Source of the DNA: Xanthomonas euroxanthea
GTDB taxonomy: Bacteria > Pseudomonadota > Gammaproteobacteria > Xanthomonadales > Xanthomonadaceae
Length of the DNA stretch: 64,000 nt
Reading direction: 5' to 3'
Assembly: GCF_900476395.1 (NCBI RefSeq)
Contig: NZ_UIHB01000002.1
Location: 651,126 to 715,125 of the forward strand
A program made the translations under genes and the position numbers. Numbering within the stretch: the stretch's first letter is position 1; every line of letters starts with the position of its first letter. Positions 28,774-38,131 of this stretch are shown here, in pieces. The notes below the pieces were generated by a model. The model was not told the origin of the DNA, made no database searches, and saw nothing but the letters and a program-made list of their open reading frames with translations.

Positions 28774-30843
28774 TCAGCCGAACTCGTAGTTCATCAACGG
28801 CCCGGTCGGTGCGACGAAATCGCCTTGCACATAGTCCACCCCCGCGCTGAAGAAGCTGCTCATCGACTGCGCATCGGCCACGAACTCGGCCACGGTAAGG
28901 ATGCCGGCCGGCTGCGCGCGCGAGGTGATCTCGCGGATCTTTTCCTGGCTTTCGCGGGCCGAGGCCACTTCGCCGGTGATGCCGCGATCGAGCTTGAGGA
29001 AGGCCGGCTGGAAATGCGCCAGCAGCTGGAACGAATCCAGGCCCGAGCCGAACTGTTCCAGCCCGACCTTGCAGCCCATCGCCGACACCGCCGCCAGGAA
29101 CTGCTGGGCGTTGCGCAGGTGCGTGAACACCTTCGATTCGGGCGTCTGCAACCACAGCCGTTCGCCCGGCACGCCATACACGGCCAGCTGCTCGCGGATG
29201 ATGTCGACCATCTGCGGATCGGAAAACGAGTTGGGCCCAATGCGTACCAGCAGGTGCGTGGCGTGTCCCGCACGCTGCCGCTCGCCAAGCTGGCGGATCG
29301 CGCGCGCCACCACCCAGCGGTCGATCTCGGTGATCAGATCGTGTTCTTCGGCGATCGCCATGAAGGCGTTTGGCGACATCATCTCGCCGTTGCGCTCCAG
29401 CCGCAGGAAGACCTGATACAGCTCCAGCGGCTCGCCCTGCAGGTTGAGCACCGGCTGGTAATGCAGCAGGAAGCCGTCGCCGGCCAGTGCCTCGCGCAGC
29501 TGTTGCACCCAGCGTTCGATGCGTTCTTCTTCGGCCCGGTCGGCCGCTGCCGGGTCGTAGATGCTGACTGCATTGCCGCCCAGCTCGGCGGTGGTGCGTA
29601 CCGCCTCGGTGCCGCGGTTGAGCACCTGCCCGATGCTGGCGATCTTCTCGCCGATCTGCACGCCGCCGATGCTCACCGTCACCGTGGCCGAGCGCGCGCC
29701 AATGCTGAAGACGTGCTGCGCGAACGCGTCGCGCACCAGTTCCGCCAATGCGTGCGTGCGCGCGTAATTGCCGTCCATCAGCAACGCGAAGCTGTGCTCG
29801 CCGAAACGCGCGGCGACCACGCTGTCATCGGTCACGCTGGCCACATGCGCGGCCAGGGCAGCGATCAGCGCGTCGGCCGAATCCAGGCCGATCTCGGGCA
29901 GCAGGCGCGCGTAATGGTCGGGCTCGATCAGCAGGAAGCCGGACTGGCCTTCGCTGCGGCCGGCGCGCGCCACCGCCTGTTCCAGTGCCACCATGAAGGC
30001 GGGGCGGTTGAGCAGGCCGGTGACCTGGTCGCGCTGACGCAGGTCCTCGACCTCGCGCGCCAGCTCCGGGTCGAATTCCTCGCGGCGGCGGAACACCACC
30101 TGGATGCACGGCTCGCCTTCATACGTGGCGGTGGCGAACTCCATCGTCGCCGGGAAGGTGTCGCCTTCCAGCCGGCGCGCGTCAACCTTGTACTGCGCCG
30201 GCGGCGGCTCGCCCTTGGACATCGCCTTGAGCAACTGCTTGAAGTCGTCGACGTACTGCGCGGCGATCATGTCCAGCAGCGACACGCCCTCGACATCGTC
30301 GAACGACTCGAAGCCGAACATGTCCAGGTACGCCTCGTTGGCACGGATATGCATGCCTTCGTGCACATAGGCAATCGGGTCGCGCGAGGAGGCGATCAAG
30401 GCATCGCAGCGCCGTTCGGTTTCGCGCATCTGCGCCTCGATGCGGCGCAGCCCGCGGCGTGCCTGCAGGTCGGCCCATTCCGAGCGCACCAGCGCCAGCA
30501 GGTGTTCGGGGCGATGACGCAGCACGATGGCGCGGATGCCATGCGCGGCGGCCTCGACCAGCGCGTCTTCCTCGATCCGCTCGGCCAGCAGGATGATCGG
30601 GATGTCCTTGCCGCTGCCGGCGATCTGCTGCTGCAACACACTCATCGGGATCTGCAGCGCCTGCCCGTACAGGGCCAGGTCGATCTGCCCCGACAGCATG
30701 CTGGCGAGCTCTTCCGGGGTCTGCGGTCGCGATGGGCGCACCGCGATGCCGCCGTTGCGCAACGCGGTCACGATCGCCTCTGCGCCTTCGACGCTGTCGT
30801 CGACCATCATCAAGCGGAGGGTGAGATCTTTACCTTTTTGCAT
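28774..30843 (-). CDS. fimX: FimX/Filp-type c-di-GMP receptor (REC-PAS-GGDEF-EAL, degenerate)
   Basis: 689-residue cytoplasmic protein: receiver-like domain at about 8-125, PAS at about 145-255, GGDEF-like at about 265-430, EAL-like at about 440-689. The GGDEF signature is GEHSF (about 348-352), EAL is QVF (about 477-479) and DDFG is EQFG (about 596-599), so neither cyclase nor phosphodiesterase activity is expected. This matches FimX and X. oryzae Filp, which bind c-di-GMP through the EAL domain and control type IV pili or virulence with a PilZ partner. The start at 30843 is supported by AGGG 8 nt upstream and a candidate promoter; an in-frame ATG at 30909 is the alternative. Confidence 0.88.
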   Translation of the reverse strand: MQKGKDLTLRLMMVDDSVEGAEAIVTALRNGGIAVRPSRPQTPEELASMLSGQIDLALYGQALQIPMSVLQQQIAGSGKDIPIILLAERIEEDALVEAAAHGIRAIVLRHRPEHLLALVRSEWADLQARRGLRRIEAQMRETERRCDALIASSRDPIAYVHEGMHIRANEAYLDMFGFESFDDVEGVSLLDMIAAQYVDDFKQLLKAMSKGEPPPAQYKVDARRLEGDTFPATMEFATATYEGEPCIQVVFRRREEFDPELAREVEDLRQRDQVTGLLNRPAFMVALEQAVARAGRSEGQSGFLLIEPDHYARLLPEIGLDSADALIAALAAHVASVTDDSVVAARFGEHSFALLMDGNYARTHALAELVRDAFAQHVFSIGARSATVTVSIGGVQIGEKIASIGQVLNRGTEAVRTTAELGGNAVSIYDPAAADRAEEERIERWVQQLREALAGDGFLLHYQPVLNLQGEPLELYQVFLRLERNGEMMSPNAFMAIAEEHDLITEIDRWVVARAIRQLGERQRAGHATHLLVRIGPNSFSDPQMVDIIREQLAVYGVPGERLWLQTPESKVFTHLRNAQQFLAAVSAMGCKVGLEQFGSGLDSFQLLAHFQPAFLKLDRGITGEVASARESQEKIREITSRAQPAGILTVAEFVADAQSMSSFFSAGVDYVQGDFVAPTGPLMNYEFG

Positions 30844-30868
30844 GCGCGTTTCCCTGGCGACGGGCTTT

Positions 30869-30896
30869 AATATACGAAGGAACTCGACTGCGTCCA
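30869..30896 (-). promoter_or_regulatory. candidate promoter of the fimX-like gene
   Basis: On the minus strand TGGACG (30896-30891) and TATATT (30874-30869) are separated by 16 nt, about 25 bp before the ATG at 30843. The -10 stands out in GC-rich surroundings, and its position supports the downstream start codon. Confidence 0.4.
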
Positions 30897-30960
30897 TGTC
30901 TGTGGACAAGGCCGCATCCGGGGTGAGACTCAGGCCACGTTTGCGCCTGTGGACGTTGCA

Positions 30961-32142
30961 TCAGGCTACGCTCCCGGCGGCGTGACCGGACGCCCATGCC
31001 CACTGAAAGTTGTAGCCGCCCAGCCATCCGGTCACATCCAGCACCTCGCCGACGAAGTACAGGCCGGCCACCAGGCGCGACTCCATGCTCGCACTGGAGA
31101 CCTGGTGGGTATCGACACCGCCCAGCGTTACTTCAGCGGTGCGATAGCCTTCGGTTCCACTGGCGATCAGCGGAAAGGCGGCCAGCAGGTCGGCGGCGGC
31201 CTGCAACTGCGGGGGGTCGAGCTGGCGGACCGGCTTGTCCGGTAACCACACCTCGCACAGGCGCTGGGCAAACCGCCGTGGCAGCACGTCGGCCAGCACG
31301 TTGCGCAGCTCGGTGGCGCCCCGCTGGCGTTTTTGTTCGCGCAGCCACGCGGCGGCGTCCTGGCCCGGCAGCAGGTCCAGGCGCAGCTCGTCGCCGGGTT
31401 GCCAGTACGAGGAGATCTGCAGGATGGCCGGGCCGCTGACGCCGCGATGGGTGATCAGCATGAAGTTGCGGAAGCTGGCGCCGTTGCACTGCGCCTGGAC
31501 CGGCACCGCCAGCCCGGACAGATCCTGCAGCCGCTCCTGGTGCTTGCCGCTCAAGGTCAGCGGCACCAGCCCGGCGCGCGTCGGCAACAGCGTGTGGCCG
31601 AACTGCTGGGCCAGCGCGTAACCGAAGCCGCTGGCGCCCATGCTCGGGATCGACAGCCCGCCGGTGGCCACGATCAGCGACTGCGCCTGCACGCGTCCCT
31701 GGCTGGTCTCCACGGTGAAGCCATCGCTGTCACGCTGCACCGAATGCACCTTGCAGTCGGTACGCACCTGCACGCCGGCCGCGTCGCATTCGTCCAGCAG
31801 CATGCGCACGATCTGCTTGGACGAGATGTCGCAAAACAGCTGGCCCAGCTCTTTCTCGTGATAGGCGATGCCGTGGCGCTCGACCATCTCCACGAAATCC
31901 AGCGGGCTGTAGCGGGCGAGGGCGGACTTGCAGAAGTGGCGGTTGGCCGAGAGGAAGTTGCCCGGGGTGGTGCCGGTGTTGGTGAAGTTGCAGCGCCCGC
32001 CACCGGACATCAGGATCTTCTTGCCGACCTTGTTGGCATGGTCGATCACCAGCACCTGGCGGCCGCGCCGGCCGGCGGTGAAGGCGCTCATCAGTCCGGC
32101 CGCGCCGGCGCCGACGACCAGCACGTCGCAACGCGTGCTCAT
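30961..32142 (-). CDS. YhiN/HI0933-family flavoprotein
   Basis: FAD-dependent oxidoreductase of the HI0933/YhiN (BaiN-like) family, 393 residues. The dinucleotide-binding start is VLVVGAGAAGLMSAFTAGRR. Family blocks include KILMSGGGRCNFTN, LIVATGGLSIPSMGASGFGY, THRGVSGPAILQISSYW, and the C-terminal GLYFVGEVLDVTGWLGGYNF. Physiological substrates of the family are poorly defined. Its start overlaps the yaeQ stop by 4 bp. Confidence 0.9.
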   Translation of the reverse strand: MSTRCDVLVVGAGAAGLMSAFTAGRRGRQVLVIDHANKVGKKILMSGGGRCNFTNTGTTPGNFLSANRHFCKSALARYSPLDFVEMVERHGIAYHEKELGQLFCDISSKQIVRMLLDECDAAGVQVRTDCKVHSVQRDSDGFTVETSQGRVQAQSLIVATGGLSIPSMGASGFGYALAQQFGHTLLPTRAGLVPLTLSGKHQERLQDLSGLAVPVQAQCNGASFRNFMLITHRGVSGPAILQISSYWQPGDELRLDLLPGQDAAAWLREQKRQRGATELRNVLADVLPRRFAQRLCEVWLPDKPVRQLDPPQLQAAADLLAAFPLIASGTEGYRTAEVTLGGVDTHQVSSASMESRLVAGLYFVGEVLDVTGWLGGYNFQWAWASGHAAGSVA

Positions 32143-32687
32143 TCGGCCGGAGCTTGCCGCACCATCGGGGTCAGGGTGACGCTGCCGTGGTCGGCCAGCA
32201 TCTGCACCTCGCCGTCCTGGATGATCACATCGAAGCGCATGCCGCGCTGGATCAGCGCGCCCAGCGCTTCGGTGGCCTGCGACTCCAGTTCGAGCACCCG
32301 CAGGTTGCGGTGCCGGCCCAGCGCGTTGGCATGCTTCTTCCACCAGGTTTCGGTGGCCTGGCCGCCGTAGCCGATCACCACCACCTCGCGCGAGCGGTTG
32401 CAGGCCTTGCGCACGCGGCTCTCGTCCGGCTGGCCGAGGTCGATCCACAGGTCCGGGTCGCCGGTGTAGTCGCGCCGCCACAGGTCGGGTTCGTCCTCGT
32501 TGCTGAGGCCGCGGCCGAATTCCAGGCGGTCGTCGGCAAACAGCGCGAACGCCAGCAGCCGCACCATCAGGCGTTCGTCGGTTTCGGAGGGGTGCTGGGC
32601 CAGGGTCAACGAATGGTTGGCGTAGTAGCCACGGTCCATGTCGCTGATCTGGAGTTCCGCCCTGCGGACGGTGGCGGTAAGGGCCAT
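32139..32687 (-). CDS. yaeQ: YaeQ family protein
   Basis: 182-residue YaeQ-family protein, with a fold related to PD-(D/E)XK nucleases. Recognisable blocks are MALTATVRRAELQISDMDRG, HPSETDERLMVRLLAFALF, EDEPDLW, DLWIDLGQPDESRVRKAC and QDGEVQMLADHGSVTL. Function is unproven; the E. coli homologue was once reported to suppress an rfaH defect. It is the upstream gene of an overlapping pair with the YhiN-like flavoprotein. Confidence 0.9.
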   Translation of the reverse strand: MALTATVRRAELQISDMDRGYYANHSLTLAQHPSETDERLMVRLLAFALFADDRLEFGRGLSNEDEPDLWRRDYTGDPDLWIDLGQPDESRVRKACNRSREVVVIGYGGQATETWWKKHANALGRHRNLRVLELESQATEALGALIQRGMRFDVIIQDGEVQMLADHGSVTLTPMVRQAPAE

Positions 32688-32749
32688 CAGGATGCCGGTT
32701 GCAAAGGGCGCCCATGATACGCCCCCGCTGCAACCCCGGCGTGCGGCGC

Positions 32750-33229
32750 TCAGCTGCGCGCCACCTCGGCCAGCCAGCGGTCCAGCTGGGCGGCAAATGC
32801 CTGACGGTCGCGCGGATGCAGCGCCGCAGGCCCGCCAGTGACGACGCCGGCGCCGCGCAGTTCTTCCAGAAAGCCGCGTACTGACAGGCGCTCGTTGATG
32901 CTGTCGCTGGTAAACGGCTCGCCACGCGGGCTGACGGCGGCCGCGCCGGCCTGCAGGACGCGGGCAGCCAGCGGGATGTCCTGGGTGACGACCAAGTCGC
33001 CCGCAGCCACCCGTCCGGCAATGAGGTCGTCGGCCGCGTCCGGCCCTCCGGGGACCTGCAGCGCACGCACATGCGCCAGGCGAGGGGTCTGCAGGAAATG
33101 ATTGGCGACCAGTGTCACGGCCGCGCCGGTCCGTGCGGCAGCGCGGAAAAGAATGTCGCGAATGACGGCCGGGCAGGCGTCGGCATCGACCCAGATCTGC
33201 GGGCGGGACGGCAGGGGAGGCGTATTCAT
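32750..33229 (-). CDS. yaiI: YaiI/YqxD family (DUF188) protein
   Basis: 159-residue DUF188 protein with the family start [20 protein letters not shown] and the later [15 protein letters not shown] and [18 protein letters not shown] segments. The family has a PIN-like nuclease fold with conserved acidic residues (DADACP, TQDIPLA), but its role is undefined. The ATG at 33229 gives the normal length; the frame is open upstream into the csp leader region. Confidence 0.9.
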   Translation of the reverse strand: MNTPPLPSRPQIWVDADACPAVIRDILFRAAARTGAAVTLVANHFLQTPRLAHVRALQVPGGPDAADDLIAGRVAAGDLVVTQDIPLAARVLQAGAAAVSPRGEPFTSDSINERLSVRGFLEELRGAGVVTGGPAALHPRDRQAFAAQLDRWLAEVARS

Positions 33230-33496
33230 GTGCTGAAATCGGGAGGGAAAGGGCCTGACAGGTGGTCGGATCCGGCCTGACAGTAAAAAATTTGACGCAG
33301 GGTGTCGCTTTTTGCTGGGAACACGAGTACTGTGCACGCACTGTGTTTGCAAGGGTCACCGTGAATCGTGGCCTGATGCAGCCGGATCGTTACAGATCTC
33401 GCTTCATCGTTCCGCTTTACCAACGCCTGCAACTCAGTCTCAGCTCCGGCTTTTCGGACGCTGCGATTTATCCATCTATAGTTCAGGAGTTTGTAA

Positions 33497-33706
33497 ATGT
33501 CAGATCGTCAGAGCGGTACCGTGAAGTGGTTCAACGATGCCAAGGGCTTCGGCTTCATCACCCCGGAAAGCGGCCCGGACCTGTTCGTGCACTTCCGTGC
33601 CATCCAGGGCACCGGCTTCAAGTCGCTGCAGGAAGGCCAGAAAGTGACCTTCGTCGCCGTGCAGGGCCAGAAGGGCATGCAGGCTGACCAGGTGCAGGCG
33701 GTCTAA
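33497..33706 (+). CDS. cspA: cold-shock protein (CspA family)
   Basis: 69-residue single-stranded nucleic-acid-binding protein with one cold-shock domain. RNP1 is KGFGFITPE and RNP2 is LFVHF; the start [13 protein letters not shown] is typical. AGGAG lies 7 nt before the ATG. About 265 bp of non-coding DNA lie upstream, with a TTGACG hexamer at 33292-33297, compatible with the long structured leader typical of cspA mRNAs, though no -10 is convincing at standard spacing. A strong terminator follows. Confidence 0.95.
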   Translation: MSDRQSGTVKWFNDAKGFGFITPESGPDLFVHFRAIQGTGFKSLQEGQKVTFVAVQGQKGMQADQVQAV

Positions 33707-33730
33707 TCCGTCTGCAACCGTAAGGTTGCC

Positions 33731-33766
33731 AAAAACGCCGGTCGCGCAAGCGACCGGCGTTTTTTA
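33731..33766 (+). terminator. intrinsic terminator of the cold-shock gene
   Basis: A perfect 12-bp stem (AACGCCGGTCGC/GCGACCGGCGTT) with loop GCAA is followed by a T-run, 25 bp past the csp stop codon. Confidence 0.92.
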
Positions 33767-33878
33767 TTGGGCGCAATCTGATCGATGCGCCAGAGCCGGG
33801 CAGACCGACCCGCGCAGGTGAGCGCAGCGACGACACGCGGCTCGGTAGCATAGGTGCTTTCCGCGCGCAGTCCCTGCC

Positions 33879-34577
33879 ATGATCACTGTCCACCATCTCA
33901 ACAATTCCCGTTCCCAGCGCGTGCTGTGGCTGCTGGAAGAACTGGCGCTGCCGTACCAGATCGTCCGGCATGAGCGCGATCCCAAGACCATGCTGGCACC
34001 GGCGGCCTTGCGTGCCATTCATCCGCTCGGCAAGTCGCCCATCGTCGTGGACGGCGATCTGACCGTGGCCGAGTCCGGCGCGATCCTGGAGTACCTGACC
34101 GAACGCTACGACACCGAGTGCGCCTTGTCGCCGTCGCCGCGCCCGCTGGAGTCGCCGGAGCGCCTGCAATTCCGCTACTGGATGCATTACGCCGAAGGCT
34201 CGGCGATGCCGCCGTTGCTGATGACCCTGATCTTCGGGCGCATTCGCAGTGCGCCGATGCCGTTCTTCGCCAAGCCGATCGCACGCGCCATCGTGGACAA
34301 GGCGATGGCGGGCTTTGTCGGTCCGCAGCTCAAGTTGCACCTGGACTGGATGGAGCAGTCGCTACAGGCACGCGAGTGGTTTGCCGGCGAGCGTTTCACT
34401 GCGGCCGACATCCAGATGAGTTTCCCGGTGCAGGCGGCTGCTGCACGCGGCGGCGGGCTGGAGAGCTATCCACGCCTGCGTGCCTTTCTCGCGCGCATCG
34501 AAGCGCGCCCGGCATATCAGGCCGCGCTGAAGAAGGGCGGCCCGTTCGCGTTGATGGGGCGCAAGCCGGCCGGGTGA
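33879..34577 (+). CDS. gst: glutathione S-transferase
   Basis: Cytosolic GST of 232 residues. The N-terminal thioredoxin-like domain shows HHLNNSRSQRVLWLLEEL and the cis-Pro and gamma-Glu-binding segment KSPIVVDGDLTVAESGAILE. The C-terminal all-alpha domain includes WFAGERFTAADIQMSFPV. The putative catalytic Ser/Asn lies in the NNSRSQR turn. The substrate cannot be assigned. It is a stand-alone gene between csp and a convergent esterase. Confidence 0.92.
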   Translation: MITVHHLNNSRSQRVLWLLEELALPYQIVRHERDPKTMLAPAALRAIHPLGKSPIVVDGDLTVAESGAILEYLTERYDTECALSPSPRPLESPERLQFRYWMHYAEGSAMPPLLMTLIFGRIRSAPMPFFAKPIARAIVDKAMAGFVGPQLKLHLDWMEQSLQAREWFAGERFTAADIQMSFPVQAAAARGGGLESYPRLRAFLARIEARPAYQAALKKGGPFALMGRKPAG

Positions 34578-34694
34578 CATTGCGGTCGCCGTGTCGACCG
34601 TGCGCCCACAGAAGCTGCAGGTCACCGTGCCTTGACGGTGTCCTGCCAGGGTTGGCGACTCCCGACCCCGGTTCCCCAATCCGTTACCGCCCCA

Positions 34695-35570
34695 TCACGG
34701 CGCCCGACACTGCCGCAGGAACTGCAGCGTGTCGCGCAGCACCGGCGAGCGCTCGGGCGATTTGCGCAGTGCCAGCACCAGGCCGAGATGACCCATGCCC
34801 GGGTAGATCTTCAACTCGGCCGTGCCGCCCGTGCGTTGCAGGGCCTGCTGCAGCGAGGTGCTGTTCTGCAGCTCGACCACGTGGTCGGCATCGCCGTGCA
34901 GCAACAGCATCGGCGGTTCGTCGCCGCCAACGAAATGCACCGGCTGCGACTGCTGCTGCGTCTGCGGCGCCTTGCCGAAGATCTCCACCAGTTCCGGGTC
35001 GCTGGTGGGCAGGAAATCGTACGGCCCGGCCAGCCCCACCACCCCGCACAGCTGGCGGGGCTGGAGGCCTTGCGTCTGCAGCCAACGCGTATCGGTACCC
35101 AGGAGCGCGGCCATATGCGCACCGGCGGAGTGGCCCATCACCGCCAGGCGCGTCGGGTCGCCGCCATAGGCGTGGGCATGCCGATAGCCCCAGCCGGTGG
35201 CAGCGGCGGCATCGGACATGAAGCCTTGCGGCCCCACCTGCGGATACTTGCGATAGTCGGCCACCATCGCCACCACGCCCTGGCGCGCGAGCGCACGCCC
35301 GACCCAGCGATAGTTGGCGCGCGTTCCGCGCTTCCAGGTGCCGCCATAGAAGAACACCACCACCGGTGCATCCACCGCGCCACGCGGCTGGTAGACGTCC
35401 AGTGCCAGATCATGCGCCGCATCGAACACCTGGTCGCGATGCTCGACGATGCCGTCGCGGCTGGATGCGGCGTTGATGCCACCGAAGAACACGCTGCTGC
35501 AGGCGGTCAGCGTCAGCGAACCGAGCAACAGGAGGGCGGGGCGAAACCAGCGATAAGCGCGCGAAGGCAT
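34695..35570 (-). CDS. lipoprotein alpha/beta-hydrolase (esterase)
   Basis: 291-residue predicted lipoprotein. The signal segment [13 protein letters not shown] ends in lipobox LTAC. Hydrolase features are the oxyanion region [10 protein letters not shown], the nucleophile elbow [12 protein letters not shown], the acid-site region [12 protein letters not shown] and the catalytic-His region YPGMGHLGL. It resembles carboxylesterase or BD-FAE-like enzymes; the substrate is unknown. The ATG at 35570 is used. It diverges from selO. Confidence 0.88.
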   Translation of the reverse strand: MPSRAYRWFRPALLLLGSLTLTACSSVFFGGINAASSRDGIVEHRDQVFDAAHDLALDVYQPRGAVDAPVVVFFYGGTWKRGTRANYRWVGRALARQGVVAMVADYRKYPQVGPQGFMSDAAAATGWGYRHAHAYGGDPTRLAVMGHSAGAHMAALLGTDTRWLQTQGLQPRQLCGVVGLAGPYDFLPTSDPELVEIFGKAPQTQQQSQPVHFVGGDEPPMLLLHGDADHVVELQNSTSLQQALQRTGGTAELKIYPGMGHLGLVLALRKSPERSPVLRDTLQFLRQCRAP

Positions 35571-35739
35571 GGGCGATGTCTGTCGAAGGGCAGGGAGGAA
35601 TAACGCTGTGGTTGTCGCTAGCATGTGCAGGACGAGCCCGCTTGCTGGCGGCCAGCTGATCGAAGATACGGTACGTGCGCAAAGCCGGATGCGTGGTTGC
35701 CCATGCGAAGTTCATTGTCGTTGGCCTACGCTGGCAGCC

Positions 35740-37296
35740 ATGACGACCCTGCAATTTGACAACCGCCTGCGCCAGCAGCTGCCTGGTGATCCGGAACAAG
35801 GTCCACGCCGCCGCGAAGTGCGCGCCGCATGGTCGGCGGTGGCGCCGACACCGGTCGCCGCGCCGCGCCTGTTGGCGTATTCGGCAGATGTCGCGCAACG
35901 GTTGGGGCTGGACGCCGCGGAGATCGGCAGCGCGCGCTTTGCCGAGGTGTTTGCCGGCAATGCGGTGTATCCGGGCATGCAGCCATGGGCGGTCAATTAT
36001 GGCGGCCACCAGTTCGGGCATTGGGCTGGCCAGCTGGGCGATGGCCGGGCGATTTCGCTGGGCGAGGCGATCGGGGTCGATGGCGGCCGCTACGAGCTGC
36101 AGCTCAAGGGCGCCGGCCCGACGCCCTATTCGCGCGGGGCCGATGGCCGGGCGGTGTTGCGCTCGTCGATTCGCGAATTCCTGTGCAGCGAAGCGATGCA
36201 TCATCTGGGTGTGCCGACCACGCGCGCGCTGAGTCTGGTCACCACCGGCGATGCGGTGGTGCGCGACATGTTCTACGACGGCCGGCCGCAGCGCGAACCG
36301 GGCGCGATCGTGTGCCGGGTGGCGCCCTCGTTCATCCGCTTCGGCAATTTCGAGTTGCCCGGTGCGCGCGGCGATCTTGCGCTGCTGCGGCAATGGGTGG
36401 ATTTCACCATCGCACGCGATTTCCCGCAGCTGGAAGGTGCCGGTGAGGCGTTGTACGCGGCATGGTTCGCGCAGGTCTGCGAGCGTACGGCAGTGATGGT
36501 GGCGCACTGGATGCGGGTGGGCTTCGTGCACGGGGTGATGAACACCGACAACATGTCGATCCTGGGATTGACCATCGATTACGGCCCCTATGGCTGGGTC
36601 GACGACTACGACCCGGACTGGACGCCAAACACCACCGACGCGCAGGGGCGTCGCTATCGCTTCGGCACCCAGCCTCAGGTCGCCTATTGGAACCTGGGGC
36701 GCCTGGCGCAGGCGCTGGCGCCGCTGTTTGCCGACCAGGCGCGGTTGCAGCAGGGCCTGGACCGCTTCCGCGATACCTACCTGGCCTGCGACCGCCACGA
36801 CACCGCTGCCAAACTGGGCCTGGCCGACTGCCGCGACGAGGATCTGCAGTTGATCGATGCGCTGCGCGCGCTGATGCTCGACGCCGAGATGGACATGACG
36901 CTGACATTCCGCGGCCTGATCGCGTTCGCGCAGGAAAATCCTGATCCGGATCCATTGCACGAGGCGTTCTACGACCAGGACAAGCGCCTCGCGCATGCCG
37001 CGCCATTGCAGGCATGGTTGCAGCGCTACGCGGCGCGGCTGCGCCAGGACACGCTGTCGCCGGAGCAGCGGCGCGAACGCATGCGCCTGGCCAACCCGCG
37101 TTATGTGCTGCGCAACTACCTGGCGCAGCAGGCGATCGATCTGGCCGAGCAGGGCGATGCGTCGGGCGTGCAGGAATTGCTGGAGGTCATGCGCCGGCCC
37201 TACGACGACCAGCCGGGCCGCGACGCGTTTGCCGCGCGGCGGCCGGACTGGGCGCGCGACCGCGCCGGTTGCTCGATGCTGTCGTGCAGTTCCTGA
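35740..37296 (+). CDS. selO: protein adenylyltransferase SelO (YdiU)
   Basis: 518-residue pseudokinase-fold enzyme that AMPylates proteins during oxidative stress. Family blocks: [60 protein letters not shown], and the metal-binding [19 protein letters not shown]. The C-terminus is GCSMLSCSS: the CxxU site of selenoprotein homologues is replaced by a cysteine version, so no selenocysteine is needed. The ATG at 35740 starts [10 protein letters not shown], the conserved N-terminus. The frame is open upstream to 35569. Confidence 0.94.
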   Translation: MTTLQFDNRLRQQLPGDPEQGPRRREVRAAWSAVAPTPVAAPRLLAYSADVAQRLGLDAAEIGSARFAEVFAGNAVYPGMQPWAVNYGGHQFGHWAGQLGDGRAISLGEAIGVDGGRYELQLKGAGPTPYSRGADGRAVLRSSIREFLCSEAMHHLGVPTTRALSLVTTGDAVVRDMFYDGRPQREPGAIVCRVAPSFIRFGNFELPGARGDLALLRQWVDFTIARDFPQLEGAGEALYAAWFAQVCERTAVMVAHWMRVGFVHGVMNTDNMSILGLTIDYGPYGWVDDYDPDWTPNTTDAQGRRYRFGTQPQVAYWNLGRLAQALAPLFADQARLQQGLDRFRDTYLACDRHDTAAKLGLADCRDEDLQLIDALRALMLDAEMDMTLTFRGLIAFAQENPDPDPLHEAFYDQDKRLAHAAPLQAWLQRYAARLRQDTLSPEQRRERMRLANPRYVLRNYLAQQAIDLAEQGDASGVQELLEVMRRPYDDQPGRDAFAARRPDWARDRAGCSMLSCSS

Positions 37297-37390
37297 CGCG
37301 CTCAGATGCAGGTATGTCGTAAACCCAGCGTCGTCAGGCCGCGCAGCCTAGAATAGGGGCGTCCCCACCGGCCCTGATGCCACTGCCACC

Positions 37391-37951
37391 ATGACTGACT
37401 GCACCCGCTGCGCCGGCACCCATTCTTCCGGACCCAATCAATGGTCCGAGCGCATCCGCGACATCGCCGATTTTCCCAAGCCGGGCATCGTCTTCAAGGA
37501 CATCACGCCGCTGCTGTCCGACGGCCCGGATTTCGCTTCCGCGCTGGACGAAATGGCGCAGCCCTGGCGCACCACGCCGCTGGATGCGGTGCTGGGCATC
37601 GAAGCGCGCGGTTTCATCCTGGGGGCAGCCCTGGCGCGCGAGCTGCGCACCGGCTTCGTGCCGGTACGCAAGCCCGGCAAGCTGCCCGGGCGGACGCTGA
37701 TCCAGGAATATGCGCTGGAATACGGTACCGATCGCATCGAGATGCACGAGGATGCGTTGCCGCGCGGTGCCCGTGTCTTGATCGTCGACGACGTGCTGGC
37801 CACCGGCGGTACGCTGCGCGCGGCCTTGGGTCTGGCCGCACAGCTGGAACTGGAAGTGGTCGGCGCGGCGGTGCTGGTCGAACTGCTGGCGCTGCAGGGC
37901 CGCGAGAAGTGGGCCAACGATGTGCCGCTGCTGGCCACGCTGAGCTATTGA
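37391..37951 (+). CDS. apt: adenine phosphoribosyltransferase
   Basis: Purine-salvage enzyme converting adenine and PRPP to AMP, 186 residues. The start region [20 protein letters not shown], the [13 protein letters not shown] block, the RKPGKLPG loop, and the PRPP motif [17 protein letters not shown] are all present. A TAGAAT -10-like hexamer (37349-37354) lies about 37 bp upstream, without a good -35. Confidence 0.96.
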   Translation: MTDCTRCAGTHSSGPNQWSERIRDIADFPKPGIVFKDITPLLSDGPDFASALDEMAQPWRTTPLDAVLGIEARGFILGAALARELRTGFVPVRKPGKLPGRTLIQEYALEYGTDRIEMHEDALPRGARVLIVDDVLATGGTLRAALGLAAQLELEVVGAAVLVELLALQGREKWANDVPLLATLSY

Positions 37952-38131
37952 TCCAGGCCTCTTTCCGACTGCGCGTCTCGCTGCCCTGACGGCCTGCGAA
38001 CCGGCGCAACGGTCGTGCTGCCGTGTGCAGATCGCCCATGTGCGCCAGCGTGCGCATCCCTGTGGATCCCGCGGCGGACGCTGTCGCCGCCGCGCAACCG
38101 GGGCGGCGGCAGGATCTCTGCCGCAGCTTGG

